This document shows positions 45,128 to 55,840 of a DNA stretch of 64,000 nt, piece by piece. The notes under the pieces were generated by a model that was not told where the DNA came from, searched no databases, and saw only the letters and a program-made list of their open reading frames with translations. The stretch comes from Antilocapra americana (lineage: Eukaryota; Chordata; Mammalia; Artiodactyla; Antilocapridae): assembly GCA_007570785.1 (NCBI GenBank), contig ML660213.1, positions 1,115,181 through 1,179,180 of the forward strand, written 5' to 3'. The first letter of the stretch is position 1. The number at the start of each line of letters is the position of its first letter. The position numbers and the translations under genes were made by a program.

Positions 45128-46860
45128 ATGCTAATCCCAAAGAAAGGCAGTGCCAAAGAATGTTCAAACTACCTCACAACTATTTCACATACAAGCAAAG
45201 CAATGCTCAAAATTCTTCAAGCCAGGCTTCAACAGTACGTGAGCCATGAACTTTCAGATGCTCAACTTGGGTTTAGAAAAGGCAGAGGAACTAGAGATCA
45301 AATTGCCAACTTCACTGAATCATTGAAAAGGCAAGAGAATTCCAGAAAAACATCTACTTCTGTTTCATTGACTACACTAAAGGCTTTGACTGTGTGGACC
45401 ACAGCAAACTGTGGAAAATTCTTAAAAAGACAGGTATTCCAGACCATCTCACCTGCCTTCTGAAACACCTGCATTCAGGTCAAGAAGCAACAGTTAGAAC
45501 CGAACGTGGAACAAAGACCTGGTTTCAAATTGGGAAAGGAGTACATCAAGGCGGTATATTGTCACCCTGCTTATTTATCTTATATGTAGAGTACATAATG
45601 CGAAGTGCCAGGCTGGATGAAGGACAAGCTGGAATCAAGATTGCTGGGAGAAAACACATGAAAAGATGCTCAGTATTGCTCATTATCAGAGAAATGCAAA
45701 TCAAAACCACAATGAGATATCACCTCATACCAGTCAGAATGGCCATCATCAAAAAGTCTACAAACAATAAATGCTGGAGAGGGTGTGGAGAAAGGGGAAC
45801 ACTCTTGCACTGTTGGTGGGAATGTAAATTGATACAGCGACTATGGAAGAGAGTATGGAGATTCCTTAAAAAACTAGGAATAAAACCACCAATTGACCCA
45901 GCAATCCCATTCCTGGGCATACACCCTGAGGAAACCAAAACTGAAAAAGACACATGTATCCCATTTTTCATTGCAGCACTATTTACTGCACCATTTAATA
46001 GCTAGAACACAAAAGTAATCTAGAGGTCCATCAGCAGATGAATGATTAAAGGTGTGGTACATAAACACAATGGACTATTACTCAGCCATAAAAAGCAACA
46101 CATTTGAGTCAATTCTAATGAAGTGGATGAACCTAGAACCTATTATACAGAGTGAAGTGAGTCAGAAAGAGAAATATAAATACTGCATTCTAATGCATAT
46201 ATACGGAATCTAGAAAAATGGTACTGAAGAATTTATTTAAGGGCAGCAATGGAGGAATGGACATAGAGAATAGACTTATGGACATGGGAAGAGGGGAGAA
46301 GAGGGTGAGATGTATGGAAGAGTGACATGGAAACTTACATTACCATGTGTAAAACAGACAGCCAATAGGAATTTGCTGTATGGTTCGGGAAACTCAAACA
46401 GGGGCTCTGTATCAACCTAGAGTGGTGGGATGGTGAGGGAGATGGGAGGGAGGTTCAAAAGGGAGGGGATATATGTGTACCTATGTCTGATTCATGTTGA
46501 GGTTTGACAGGAAACAGCAAAATTCTGTAAATCAATTATCCTTCAATAAAAAATAAAAGATTGCTGGGAGAAATATCAATAACCTCAGATATGCAAATGA
46601 CACCACCCTATGGCAGAAAGCCAAGAGGAACTAAAGAGCCTCTTGATAAAGGTGAAAAAGGAGAGAGAAAAAGCTAGCTTAAAACTCAACATTCAAACAA
46701 CAAAGATCATGGCATGTGGTCCCATCACTTCATGGCAGATAGATGGGGAAACAATGGAAACAGTGACAGACTTCATTTTCTTGGACTTCAAAATCACTGC
46801 AGATGGTGACTGCAGCCATGAATTTAAAAGACACTTGCTCCTTGAGGAAAAGCTATGACA
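45128..46860 (+). pseudogene. BovB reverse transcriptase remnant split by L1
   Basis: RTE reverse-transcriptase pieces lie in several frames. The fingers region (45128-45330) keeps PKKGSAKECSNY and LGFRKGRGTRDQIANF. A one-base deletion and a TGA (45316-45318) break it. Motif A follows as [12 protein letters not shown] in another frame, and motif B as [11 protein letters not shown]. After the L1, the catalytic box reads YAND (near 46592), with the first Asp changed to Asn, followed by a frameshift. The frame 46610-46858 keeps [19 protein letters not shown]. The protein cannot be functional. Confidence 0.9.
45651..46556 (+). mobile_element. L1 3' fragment nested in BovB
   Basis: A 906-bp, 5'-truncated L1 in sense orientation: the C-terminal part of ORF2, then a ruminant-type 3' UTR and AATAAA tail. 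A perfect 14-bp target duplication aagattgctgggag lies at 45637-45650 (BovB side) and 46557-46570. The C-terminal ORF2 block with [10 protein letters not shown] is open from the left junction to 46005. This fixes the order Tigger1, then BovB, then L1. Confidence 0.97.
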
Positions 46861-47751
46861 AACTTAGACAGCATATTAAAAAGCAGAGACATTACTTTGC
46901 CAACAATGATCCATATAGTCAAAGTTATGGTCTTTTCCGTAGTCATGTAGAGTTGTAAGAGCTGGACCATAAAGAAAATTGAGTGCTGAAGAATTCATGC
47001 TTTTGAACTGTGGTGTTGGAGAAGACTCTTGAGAGTCCCTTGGACCACAAGGAAATCCAACCAGTCAATCCTCAAGGAAATCAACCCTGAATATTCTTTG
47101 AAAGGACTGATGCCAAAGCTGAAGCTCCAATACTTTGGCCACTTGATGTGACGAGCCAACTCACTGGAAAAGACCCTGATGCTGGGAAATATTGAAGGCA
47201 GGAGGAGCAGGGAACAACAGAGGATGAGATGGTTGGATGGCATCAGCAACTCAATGGACATGAGTTTGAGCAAGCTCTGGGAGATGGTGAAAGACAGGGA
47301 AACTTGGTGTGCTGCAGTCCATGGGGTCGCAAAGAGTCAGACACGACTTAGTGACTGAACAACAACAAATTTTTTACTTCAGTTATGCACACTTTTAGAT
47401 ACATTAGTTCATACTTACTAGACTATAGGCTAGTGTAAATATAACTGTTATAAGCACAGAGATACCAAAAACTTGGTGATGCATTTTGATACTTGCTTTA
47501 TTGAAGTAGTCTGAACCAGACCTGCAACACCTCTCAGGTGCGCCTGCTTAAGAAAAAGTAAATGGCATTAATTTGACTTGGTCACGTTATAAATAGTATT
47601 TTTTCTACTTTATTATCATTTGAATATTCCTGGTCCCACAGAAAATAGGTAGCGGGACTATGGTTTGAAGATGGGTCTGCATGCTTCCAAAGACCAAGCT
47701 CTTAACTTCTGTTAGAATCTTCTAGATTAAGTGTTATGTAATATATCATTT

Positions 47752-47908
47752 TCAGGTTGGGTCCCTGGGTTAGGAAGATCTCCTGGAGGAGGAAATGACA
47801 ACCTATTCCAGTATTCTTGCCTAGAGGACCCCATGGACAGAGAAGCCTGGTAGGTACCGTCTATGGAGTCACAGAATTGGACATGACTGAGAGACTGAGC
47901 ACACTCAC
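47752..47908 (+). mobile_element. Bov-tA SINE, 5'-truncated
   Basis: Starts in the B-box region (caggttgggtccctgggtt), lacking the tRNA-like head, and runs to acatgactgagagactgagc. A 12-bp target duplication with one mismatch: aatatatcattt (47740-47751) and aatatagcattt (47909-47920). Truncation with an intact duplication points to incomplete reverse transcription. Confidence 0.94.
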
Positions 47909-47920
47909 AATATAGCATTT

Positions 47921-48424
47921 ATAAGAAAGTATGAACATTTTGTTTCTGGAATCAGAATGACAAATCATTTGTATGGTTCTTAAGGGACCACAAGTTTGTA
48001 TCTCTACAAGCCTGTGATGCTCAGAGGAGGACAGGAGTGGACAACCATATCAAATCTCTATCAAGACAAGGGAGGCTGAAGATGTACCCAGATTAGAAGC
48101 GTGGGCTTGCAGGTACCCAGGAGACAGATTTGGTGAGGCTTTTCTTCCTCCCCTTATCCTAAAGAAGGACAAGCAGCTTCAACTTTCTCGGGGTATTTCT
48201 TTTCCCCATTATAAAGGGGGACAAAATCTAGGAATGCCCTTTTAAAGTATTTCTTCTCAAACTGAATATATGTGTTGTAAGAAATATGAGGTGGACCTGT
48301 GGGCATGGTCTTACTGTTTGTACAACACTAAGTTGTTATTTGTTTTGCATTTCTAGAAGCAATCTACTGAGTTTAACTGGTCAACTTTCATAGTATAATA
48401 AACAATATATCTGTTCTTTACCCC
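47921..48424. other. Unassigned stretch
   Basis: No recognised repeat family or frame between the truncated SINE and the old LTR. Confidence 0.4.
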
Positions 48425-49330
48425 AGGTTCCCGGCACAGAGCCTCATAATCCCTTGGAATTTCCTAAGTGACAGGAGTGTCTTTGTTATGCTAATGAAGT
48501 GATTCTTGGTGGGTCCTTAGATAGCTCAGAGTAGGGGCTGGTCACCAGAAAAACCAATCACTAGTGATTAGAGTATTGGAACTTTGAGCCAGTTGTATCT
48601 CCTGGAAGAGAATGGTAGAGGGCTCAGGGAGGTCAGAGACTGAATTTGGTCATATGGCCAATGAATTAATCAATCATAGCTATACAACGAAACACCAATA
48701 AACTATCTGGACACCAAGATTCAGACATGTTTCCTAGTTGAACACACTGATGTGCCTGGATGATTATTCACCTGGACTCCACTAAGAGAGTGTTTCCCTT
48801 CTCCCCAAACCTTATCCTGAGCATCTCTTCCATTTAACTGTTCTTCAGTTGTAGCCTTTACAGTAGAACTATAATCATAAGTGTAGTTCTTTTAATGGTT
48901 TTTTTTAAGTCTTTTAGCAAATTATTGAACCTAAGTGGGAGCCTAAAGGGGTCATGGGACTCCAGAATTTACAGCCAGTCAGTCAGAAGTGTTCCCTGGT
49001 AGCTCAGCTGAATCCGCCTTCAATGAGGGAGATCTGGGTTCAATTCCTGGGTTGGGAAGATCCCTGCAGAAGGGAATGGCTAACCACTCCAGTATGCTGG
49101 CCTGGAGAATTCCATGGCCTATACAGTCCATGGGGGTCACAAAAAGTTGGACATGACTGAGTGACTTTCACTTTCACTTTTCAGTCAGAAGTGTGGGTGG
49201 CTTTGAGATTTTTCTGCTGGCGTCTCAAGCGGAAGCAGTCTTGAGGAAGAATTCGCATTTAATCGATGGGCTTGAAGCTAACTTCAAGAATTACAGGAAC
49301 CCAGGTGGTGCCAGGGAATTGATATCAAAA
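48425..49330 (+). mobile_element. Ancient mammalian LTR split by Bov-tA
   Basis: The blocks gcctcataatcccttggaa, aagtgacaggagtgtctttgttatgctaatgaagtg, ccagaaaaaccaatcactag, atggccaatgaattaatcaatcat, gcatctcttcc and gcaaattattgaacctaag occur in the order of an old mammalian LTR that I remember as an ERVL-type LTR. The exact family (possibly LTR33-like) is uncertain. It continues past the SINE with the duplicated target cagtcagaagtgt. Confidence 0.65.
48993..49181 (+). mobile_element. Bov-tA SINE inserted in old LTR
   Basis: Head tccctggtagctcagctg; body ggttgggaagatccctgcag; tail acatgactgagtgactttcactttc. A perfect 13-bp target duplication cagtcagaagtgt lies at 48980-48992 and 49182-49194. 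Confidence 0.96.
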
Positions 49331-49352
49331 TGGTACATTCAAAACTCAGACA

Positions 49353-49757
49353 TATCTAGTCACACTGAGTGAAGTAAGTCAGACAGAGAAGGAGAAATAT
49401 CGTATAATATCCCTTATATTGGAAACCTTAAAAAAAAATACAAATGAACTTGCTTACAAAACAGAGACTCACAGACTTAGAAAATAAAGTATGGTTACCA
49501 GGGGAGAGGTATAGTTAGGGAGCTTGGGATAGTCATGTACACACTGCTATATTTAAAATGGATAACCAACAAGGACCTACTCTATAGCACAGAGAACTCT
49601 GCTCAATGTTATGTGGCAGCCTGGATGGGAAAAGGTTTGGGGGAAGAATGGATACAAGTATATGTATGGGTGAGTCCCTTCGCTATTCACCTGAGAATAT
49701 CACAACATTTTCACTCGCTATATCCCAAAGAAATAGAAAGTTTAAAAAAAAAAAAAA
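49353..49757 (+). mobile_element. L1 3' end
   Basis: actgagtgaagtaagtcagacagag, atatcccttatattggaaacc, ggttaccaggggagagg, gataaccaacaaggacctactctatagcacagagaactctgctcaa, and a poly-A tail (49743-49757). This is a 5'-truncated L1 of the same general type as 34600-34850. Confidence 0.88.
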
Positions 49758-49940
49758 AGACACATCAAAAAGGCCCTACTAAACAGCAAGTGATAATAAT
49801 AGCCAAGTATTTTAACTTATTACTCAAGCTCACGGTTCCCCTAGCCTCCAAGATAATTAGACCTCAATTTTTGGTTTAACCAGTATTCAGTATTTTCATT
49901 TTTATGGCTATCATGGATTACAACTGACTATACTTTCTTT

Positions 49941-50454
49941 CTAGACAGAATATTAAAAAGCAGAGACATTATTTTGTCAACAAAGGTCCATCTAGTCAAG
50001 GCTATGGTTTTTCCAGTGGTCATGTATGGATGTGAGGGTTGGACTATAAAGAAAGCTGAGCACAGAAGAATTGATGCTTTTGAACTGTGGTGTTAGAGAA
50101 GACTCTTGAGAGTCCCTTGGACTGCAAGAGCCAACCAGTCCATCCTAAAGGAGATCAGTCCTGGGTGTTCACTGGTAGACTGATTTTGAAGCTGAAACTC
50201 CAATACTTTGGCCACCTCATGCGAAGAGCTGACTCACTTGAAAATATGAAATATTGAAATATGATGCTGGGAGAAAGACTGAGGGCAGGAGGAGGGGGGG
50301 ATGACAGAGGATGAGATGGTTGGATGGCATCACTGACTCAATGGACATGGGTTTGGGTGGACTCCAGGAGTTGGTGATGGACAGGGAGGCTTGGCGTGCT
50401 GCAGTTCATGGGGTCGCAAAGAGTTGGACATGACTGAGCGACTGAACTGAACTG
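49941..50454 (+). mobile_element. BovB LINE fragment, type 1
   Basis: 514-bp 3' fragment from ctagacagaatattaaaaag to gcgactgaactgaactg. An imperfect target duplication (atactttcttt at 49930-49940, atacttccttc at 50455-50465) is plausible. It carries a small local duplication, aaatatgaaatattgaaat near 50242-50260. Confidence 0.92.
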
Positions 50455-50759
50455 ATACTTCCTTCCTTAGAAAAAATTTTCACTTCTGGAGTCAATACGC
50501 CTTATTAAAATTTGTTCTATTTTTGTATTTTTAGCTAAGCCCTTGCATATCCTGCCACAGTTCTGTAGTATGCCCCTCACCATGCTTTTCCACACAATCA
50601 AATCTGTGGAATTCTGCTCTATTCTAAACTTCCTCTTCCTTCTAGCCTTCTGCAGAGCTGTCATCCTGAACAAAATCTTCACCTTTACCCATGGTCAATA
50701 CTTCGCTTTTTCAAACTCCAAGTCTTTACTGCTTTCATTTGATGGCTCACATTCTCCAG

Positions 50760-51373
50760 GTCAGTTCAGGTCAGTCACTCAGTCGTGTCTGACTCTGCGA
50801 CCCCATGGACTGCAGCACACAGGCTTTCCTGTCTATCACCAACTCCCAGAACTTGCTCAAACTCATGTCCAGTGAGTTGGTGATGCCATCCAACCATCTC
50901 ATCCTCTGTCATCCCTTTCTCCTCCTGCCTTCAATATTTCCCAGCATCAGGGTCTTGTCAAATGAGTCAGCTCTTCGCATCAGGTGGCTAAAATACTGAA
51001 GTTTCAGCTTCAGCATCAGTCCTTCCAATGAACACCCAGGACTGATCTCCTTTAGGAAGGACTGGCTGGATCTCCTTGCAGTCCAAGGGACTCCAAGAGT
51101 CTTCTCCAACACCACAGTTCAAAAACATACATTCTTCAGCGCTCAGCTTTCTTTATGGTCCAACTCTCACATCTCTACATGACTACTCGAAAAACCAAAG
51201 CTTTGACTAAATGGACCTTTGTTGGCAAATGTCTCTGCTTTTTAATATGCTATCTAGGTTTGTCATAGCTTTTCTTCCAAGGAGCAAGTGTCTTAATTTC
51301 ATGGCTGCACCCACGACTGCAGTGATTTTTGAACCCAAGAAAATAAAGTCTATCACTGTTTCCATTGTTTCCC
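50760..51373 (-). mobile_element. BovB LINE fragment, type 1
   Basis: 614-bp reversed fragment from the 3' end (tcagttcaggtcagtcactc) to tccattgtttcccc. A perfect 10-bp target duplication cattctccag lies at 50750-50759 and 51374-51383. It faces the plus-strand copy at 49941-50454, with the two 3' ends about 300 bp apart. Confidence 0.96.
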
Positions 51374-51479
51374 CATTCTCCAGTAACTTCCTTTGAAAAG
51401 GTACACTACATGGAAGATAACTTTAAACTTTGTATAATAAAAATAATTTTATCCCACTCATACACTAGGTATGTCTAGT

Positions 51480-52060
51480 TTTCCTGGTATGGGGTTATAG
51501 ATTTTATATTACTTTCTCCTGGGATTTTGATAGTATTTTCCACTGTCTTGAGCCTTCATTGGTGTGCCTCTTGGACTGGTCCTTCAATGTTTTTCTAATT
51601 GTCTTTTATACCTTTTTGCAATCTGAGGAGATCTACTTTTGTTTTATGTTACTCAGTTTTATGCGTGGTTTTAAAAATATTAACTAGCAATTTAATTTTG
51701 AAGAGTTGTTTCTTATTCTCTGAATGTTCATTTAGAAGGCATCCAGGTCCTACCTAATGGATGCAATATCTTCTCTTACCAAATAGAGAATAAGACAAAT
51801 TATAGAACTTTCTCTTTCAGTTTCCTGTGTTTCCTGAATTGTCCATTTAGTCTTTTTTATTGTTTCATTTAGGCTCTATCTTTCAAGTTAAAGACTCTTC
51901 TCAAATATGTGTGAAACTCTGACCTAATATTTATATTAGAAACTGCTGCTAGTCACTGAGGATTCCACCATCCTTTATTAGTTTTTAAAATCCTCCCTAT
52001 ATTTCTGTAAATAGACCCTTCTTATAATTCTTTTTAATGATCTCAATGGCTGTGTTATCT
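51480..52060 (-). mobile_element. Very old L1 remnant, possible
   Basis: Blocks such as cactgtcttgagccttcattggtgtgcctcttgg, tcttattctctgaatgttcattt and atggatgcaatatcttctctta resemble antisense L1M-type sequence in the order I remember. Divergence is high. Confidence 0.42.
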
Positions 52061-53590
52061 GTTCTGCCACATTAGCCAATAAAAAAAAGATGCAAACCTT
52101 CCCTCTTTCATAATTTCCAAACCCAGTATGCTAAAAATATATTGATTAAATCAGTTAAAGCACAAGACAAATTTCCTTTGACAAAGTTATTTCATCTGTA
52201 AATCTAAAACCCATGGTGCATATGTGCAGCTTTTTTGAAAGAGGGGCCACAGCTTCCATCAGGGTCTCAAAAGGCTTTATAATTTAAATACACTTAGAAA
52301 TTATACTCTTTAACATTGAATTTATCTTCCAGAGATATTAGATCTGACATAGTGGTAGCTGATATATGGTAGAAAAAATACAGTACGTAATTTAAGTATC
52401 ACAACTCTTTTCTAAGAGATGCTGATTTTATTTTAGAGATTAAAAAAAAGGCTTTGACTTGAAAATTTTCTTATAAGTGTTACACTAAAAAATAAATTTT
52501 AAGCAACATTTCTTGCCTAATAATAATATCACTAAGTTAAATTTAATTGAACCAAAATTTCAGTAACATTTTATTATTTTAATATTTCCAAAATAGTATT
52601 ATGCACATTGCCAAGAATTTTACTCTTTGTTTATGAACTTCATCTCCTTTCCCAAAGGTTTATATGTCTTCAGTTTTAGGTATAGGCAGAAATTTTAATT
52701 GCAAAAGAAAGCTTTTATGTTTAAATTATGGGTTTTCCAGATATTGCTTCACGTTTTTCAATTATTTTTAACTGAACAAAAAAAAAAGATTTCAGTAATT
52801 ATACTTGAATGTTTATAAATCATTGGCAAGATGTAACAAATCCAAAGAAAAATACTGAAGGGCTAAGTTAATACCCAGGATAATTAGAGTAGTGTCTCAC
52901 TATACAAAACAGCATGAACAAAATTCAGAACTAATGGACGAAGTCTCACGAGCATATTGTTTTTAATAATTGAACAGGAAAACAGATATTCAAGATTTTT
53001 CAAAGTGACATTAGTGAAAGCTATTGAAAAGGCAATATTTCCTTTTGCAGAACTGACTTAATTTTCTTCCTGCCTCGCTGTGCCTAATATCTTCCATAAT
53101 TGTTGAAGGCAGGCAATTTATATTGAGTGATAGGGCAACTTAAATATTAGAATAAAGGCTGATTTCTTCTCCCTACACTTACAAAGCCAAGAACAAAATA
53201 AGAGAATTAGATGTCTCTGAATATGTGGCAAGTAATCAGTATATAATGCACCATATCATTTATTACTTTAACTACACGTTAAGATATTTTACAGTTTTGG
53301 CTGATAGATCTTTTCCTTTCAGCCTGCATTCATGTAGCATCCAAGTTGCAGTGTGTTTGTTATTCCTTCCAAGATTATCTGAAGACCCAACCCTAGCAGT
53401 TCTTATTCCCTAATGTCAATATAGCTGCTCTCTCTGACCCTCCCTGGAAACACAGCTTTTGCCATTTATGTCACTCATCTGTTAACTCTGTCACAGAGCT
53501 GTCCTGTGGGAAAACCATCACTTGTGATGGTGAAGACGTGACCTGACAAAAATATTAAAGGAGAACGTCTACCCACCTGGATGTCTCATT
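52061..53590. other. AT-rich, repeat-poor stretch
   Basis: About 1.5 kb with no recognised repeat, RNA gene or reading frame. Short poly-A runs lie near 52081-52088, 52441-52449 and 52780-52789. Confidence 0.42.
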
Positions 53591-53594
53591 ACAG

Positions 53595-53785
53595 AATCAA
53601 CTCCACTACTGAATAGCTATGTGACTTGGGCAAGTCCCTGGATTTCTTTGAACTTCAACTTGCTAGGTTGTCAGGGAGGAGGGTCCTACCCAACTTCTTA
53701 CCTTAGGATCTGTGAAGGTTAAATGAGGCAGAGTTTAATATGGCCAAGTGCTATGTTATTTTAAGGCATTCTTCTCTACTACACA
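53595..53785 (+). mobile_element. MIR SINE
   Basis: ctactgaatagctatgtgacttgggcaagtccctgg, then tctttgaacttca and aggttaaatgaggcagagtttaatatggccaagtgctatg follow the MIR core and 3' order closely. Confidence 0.75.
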
Positions 53786-53799
53786 GGTAATAACTGCTA

Positions 53800-54015
53800 A
53801 CATATATTCAACACATGTTATGTTCCACACTCGATCTTTTATAGTCATTGTCTTATTTCAGCATTAGAAAACCCTATGAAGTGAGGCCTATTATTACACC
53901 TATTTTACAGATGAAGGGTCTGAAGGATAAAGAAGTTAAGCAATTTATTCATGATCACACCATTATGAGGTGAGAGAAACAGACTATGGACCCAGGCAGC
54001 CTGGCTCCTGAGGCC
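53800..54015 (+). mobile_element. MIR SINE, second copy
   Basis: The order acatatattcaacacatgttatgttcc, cctattttacagatgaagggtctgaaggataaagaagttaagcaattta, gatcacaccattatgaggtgag, ctatggacccaggcagcctggctcc matches a MIR/MIRb body. It lies directly after the MIR at 53595-53785, in the same orientation. Confidence 0.75.
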
Positions 54016-54610
54016 ATTATGTTCTGTTGATTTCTGCTACATTACCTTCCATAAAGCCAGGATGTTTTTTTTTTTCACTCCTTTTGCAGAGGCACCGTGT
54101 TTTAGATGAGCAATCCCACTATCACACCACTGCAAAATCATGCCTTCCATACCCATCTTAAAAATCATGTATCTGAAATTGCCTGATACGACCCAGATAA
54201 CACTCCATGGAATTCATACCTTCTCCAACCCCTCCTGCCTAATAATGACTATTATGCTAACTGCACATCACTCCCAGTAGAGAAAGCCTTCTTATCTTTT
54301 GACAAGGAGCTGCCAGCATAATTTCCTCATCGAACTTGCCAACCAGGAGCTGAGATTTTGCCACCATGGCATCCTTGGGACAGTGTGCTTCTTTCCTTCG
54401 TGCTCAGGCCTAAAACCAGTCATGTTACAAGTTCTCTGTTCTTCCTACTTCTGTCTCCCCAGAAATTAAATGAAGACTCTCACATTAAGACAAACTGAAA
54501 ATGGAGCACTTCTGGTTAACTGTCATTCTCACTGATGGCAGAAATTCTTCTGCAGAGTATCTTTGAAAAACTTCAAGAACTTATTCATATGAACATATAA
54601 AATCAAACAC
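54016..54610. other. Unassigned stretch
   Basis: No recognised repeat family or supported frame. A poly-T run (54066-54075) is the only landmark. Confidence 0.4.
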
Positions 54611-55090
54611 AGTGCTTCCCTGGTGGTCCAGTGGATAAGAATCCACCTGTCAGTGTAGGGGACATGGGTTCAATCCCTTGACTGGGAAGATTCCGTATGT
54701 TATGGGGCAACTAAGCCCATGCCCCACAACAGGAGAAGCCATCCCAGTGAGAATCCCACCCACTGCAATGAGGAGTAGCCCCTACTCCCACAACTAGAGG
54801 AAGCCCACTAGCAGCAATAAAGACCTGTGCATGCTTAATCGCTCAGTCGTGTCTGACTCTGCAATCCTGTGGACTGTAGCCCACCAGGCTCCTCTGTCCA
54901 TGGCATCTTCCAGACAAGAATACTAGAGTGACTTGCCATTTCCTACTCCAGGGGATCTTCCTGACCCAGGGGTCCAACCCGCATGTTCCACGTCTCCTGT
55001 ACTACAGGCGGATTCTCTACCTGCCTGGGTATCAGGGAAGCCCAACAAAGACACAGAGCAACCCAAAAAATAAAATAAATCATTTTAAAA
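54611..55090 (+). mobile_element. CHR-type SINE split by Bov-tA
   Basis: The left arm (54611-54824) has head tgcttccctggtggtccagtgg, gcaactaagcccatgcc and caactagaggaagccc. The right arm (55043-55090) continues caacaaagacacagagcaaccc and ends in an AT tail. A Bov-tA lies between them, so the CHR is older. Confidence 0.88.
54825..55042 (-). mobile_element. Bov-tA SINE nested in CHR SINE
   Basis: Reverse-oriented copy from tgtgcatgcttaatcgctcagtc to ggtatcagggaagcc. A 10-bp target duplication with one mismatch: caataaagac (54815-54824) and caacaaagac (55043-55052). Confidence 0.94.
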
Positions 55091-55182
55091 GTCAAGCATG
55101 AGACGGACATACAAGAAGTCATGTTCAAAACGGACTTCATTCTTTACTGGCCATGTGTTACCTCTTTATCTTCGTCATACAG

Positions 55183-55207
55183 GTTGTTTGTTTGTTTGTT
55201 TGTTTTT
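55183..55207. repeat. (TTTG)n short tandem repeat
   Basis: About five GTTT units followed by a T-run. Another such array occurs at 62733-62761. Confidence 0.9.
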
Positions 55208-55354
55208 AAGATTGTTAATATTTGAGACTTCCATAAACACAAGACATCTCCATGGTAAATTCATGAGCAGAGTAACTTGGGATAGGATGTCTTAACAAAT
55301 TGGTAATTTTCTTGAACATATTTTGAACAAGTAACCTCAAAGGGGTATGATAAC

Positions 55355-55840
55355 AGTTAATATCTGACTGAGTAATCACTATCAAGTATATACATTATCT
55401 CAGGCAAACCTTAAAGTTATACTGAAGTAGACATTCGGAGCAGGCAATGGCACCCCACTCCAGTACTCTTGCCTAGAAAATCCCATGGATGGAGGAGCCT
55501 GGTAGGCTGCAGTCGCTAAGAGTCGGACATGACTGAGCAACTTCCCTTTCACTTTTCACTTTCAGGCCTTGGAGAAGGCAATGGCAACCTGCTCTAGTGT
55601 TCTTGCCTGGAGAATCCCAGGGATGGGGAAGCCTGGTGGGCTGCCGTCTATGGGGTCGCACAGAGTCGGACACGCCTGAAGCGACTCAGCAGCAGCAGAC
55701 ATTGCTGTTAAGTCTTCTATATATTAAGCAGAATGAGGCTTAGAGATGTTGAATAATGTCCCCTAGTAGAGACAGCATCTGAGCCCAGTCCTGAGTTCAC
55801 CCCTAGACAGTTTAACCCCTATGCTTCCCAAAGTAAGGCC
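55355..55840 (+). mobile_element. MIR-like SINE split by BOV-A2
   Basis: The left part (tacattatctcaggcaaaccttaaagttat) and right part (agaatgaggcttagagatgttgaataatgtcccctagtagagacagc) read as one diverged MIR across the BOV-A2 insertion. Confidence 0.55.
55436..55696 (+). mobile_element. BOV-A2 SINE (dimeric Bov-A)
   Basis: Two Bov-A units without a tRNA head: the first from cggagcaggcaatggcaccc, joined by a ttcccttttcactttcactttcagg-type linker (55540-55566), the second from cttggagaaggcaatggcaacc to cgactcagcagcagc. A 7-bp target duplication agacatt lies at 55429-55435 and 55697-55703. It is the only dimeric copy in the window. Confidence 0.95.

Larger units (their letters stand above)
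44490..47370 (+). mobile_element. BovB LINE, longest span, type 2, nested in Tigger1
   Basis: BovB starts near atggatggaagttcataacactg and includes about 500 bp upstream of the reverse-transcriptase core. It is interrupted by an L1 at 45651-46556 and resumes to a type 2 3' end (gagcaagctctgggagatggtg, cttagtgactgaacaacaac). Without the L1 it is about 1.96 kb, the longest BovB here, lacking most of the endonuclease region. Confidence 0.93.
42370..47546 (+). mobile_element. Tigger1-like DNA transposon carrying nested LINEs
   Basis: The 5' terminal repeat caggcacaccttgttttattg is followed by the Tigger1 5' region and a broken transposase gene. The 3' end resumes after the BovB at about 47371 and ends in ctctcaggtgcgcctg, the inverted complement of the 5' terminus. 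TA precedes the left end (42368-42369); the right TA is mutated or shifted. Removing the nested LINEs leaves about 2.3 kb, near full length for Tigger1. Confidence 0.92.
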
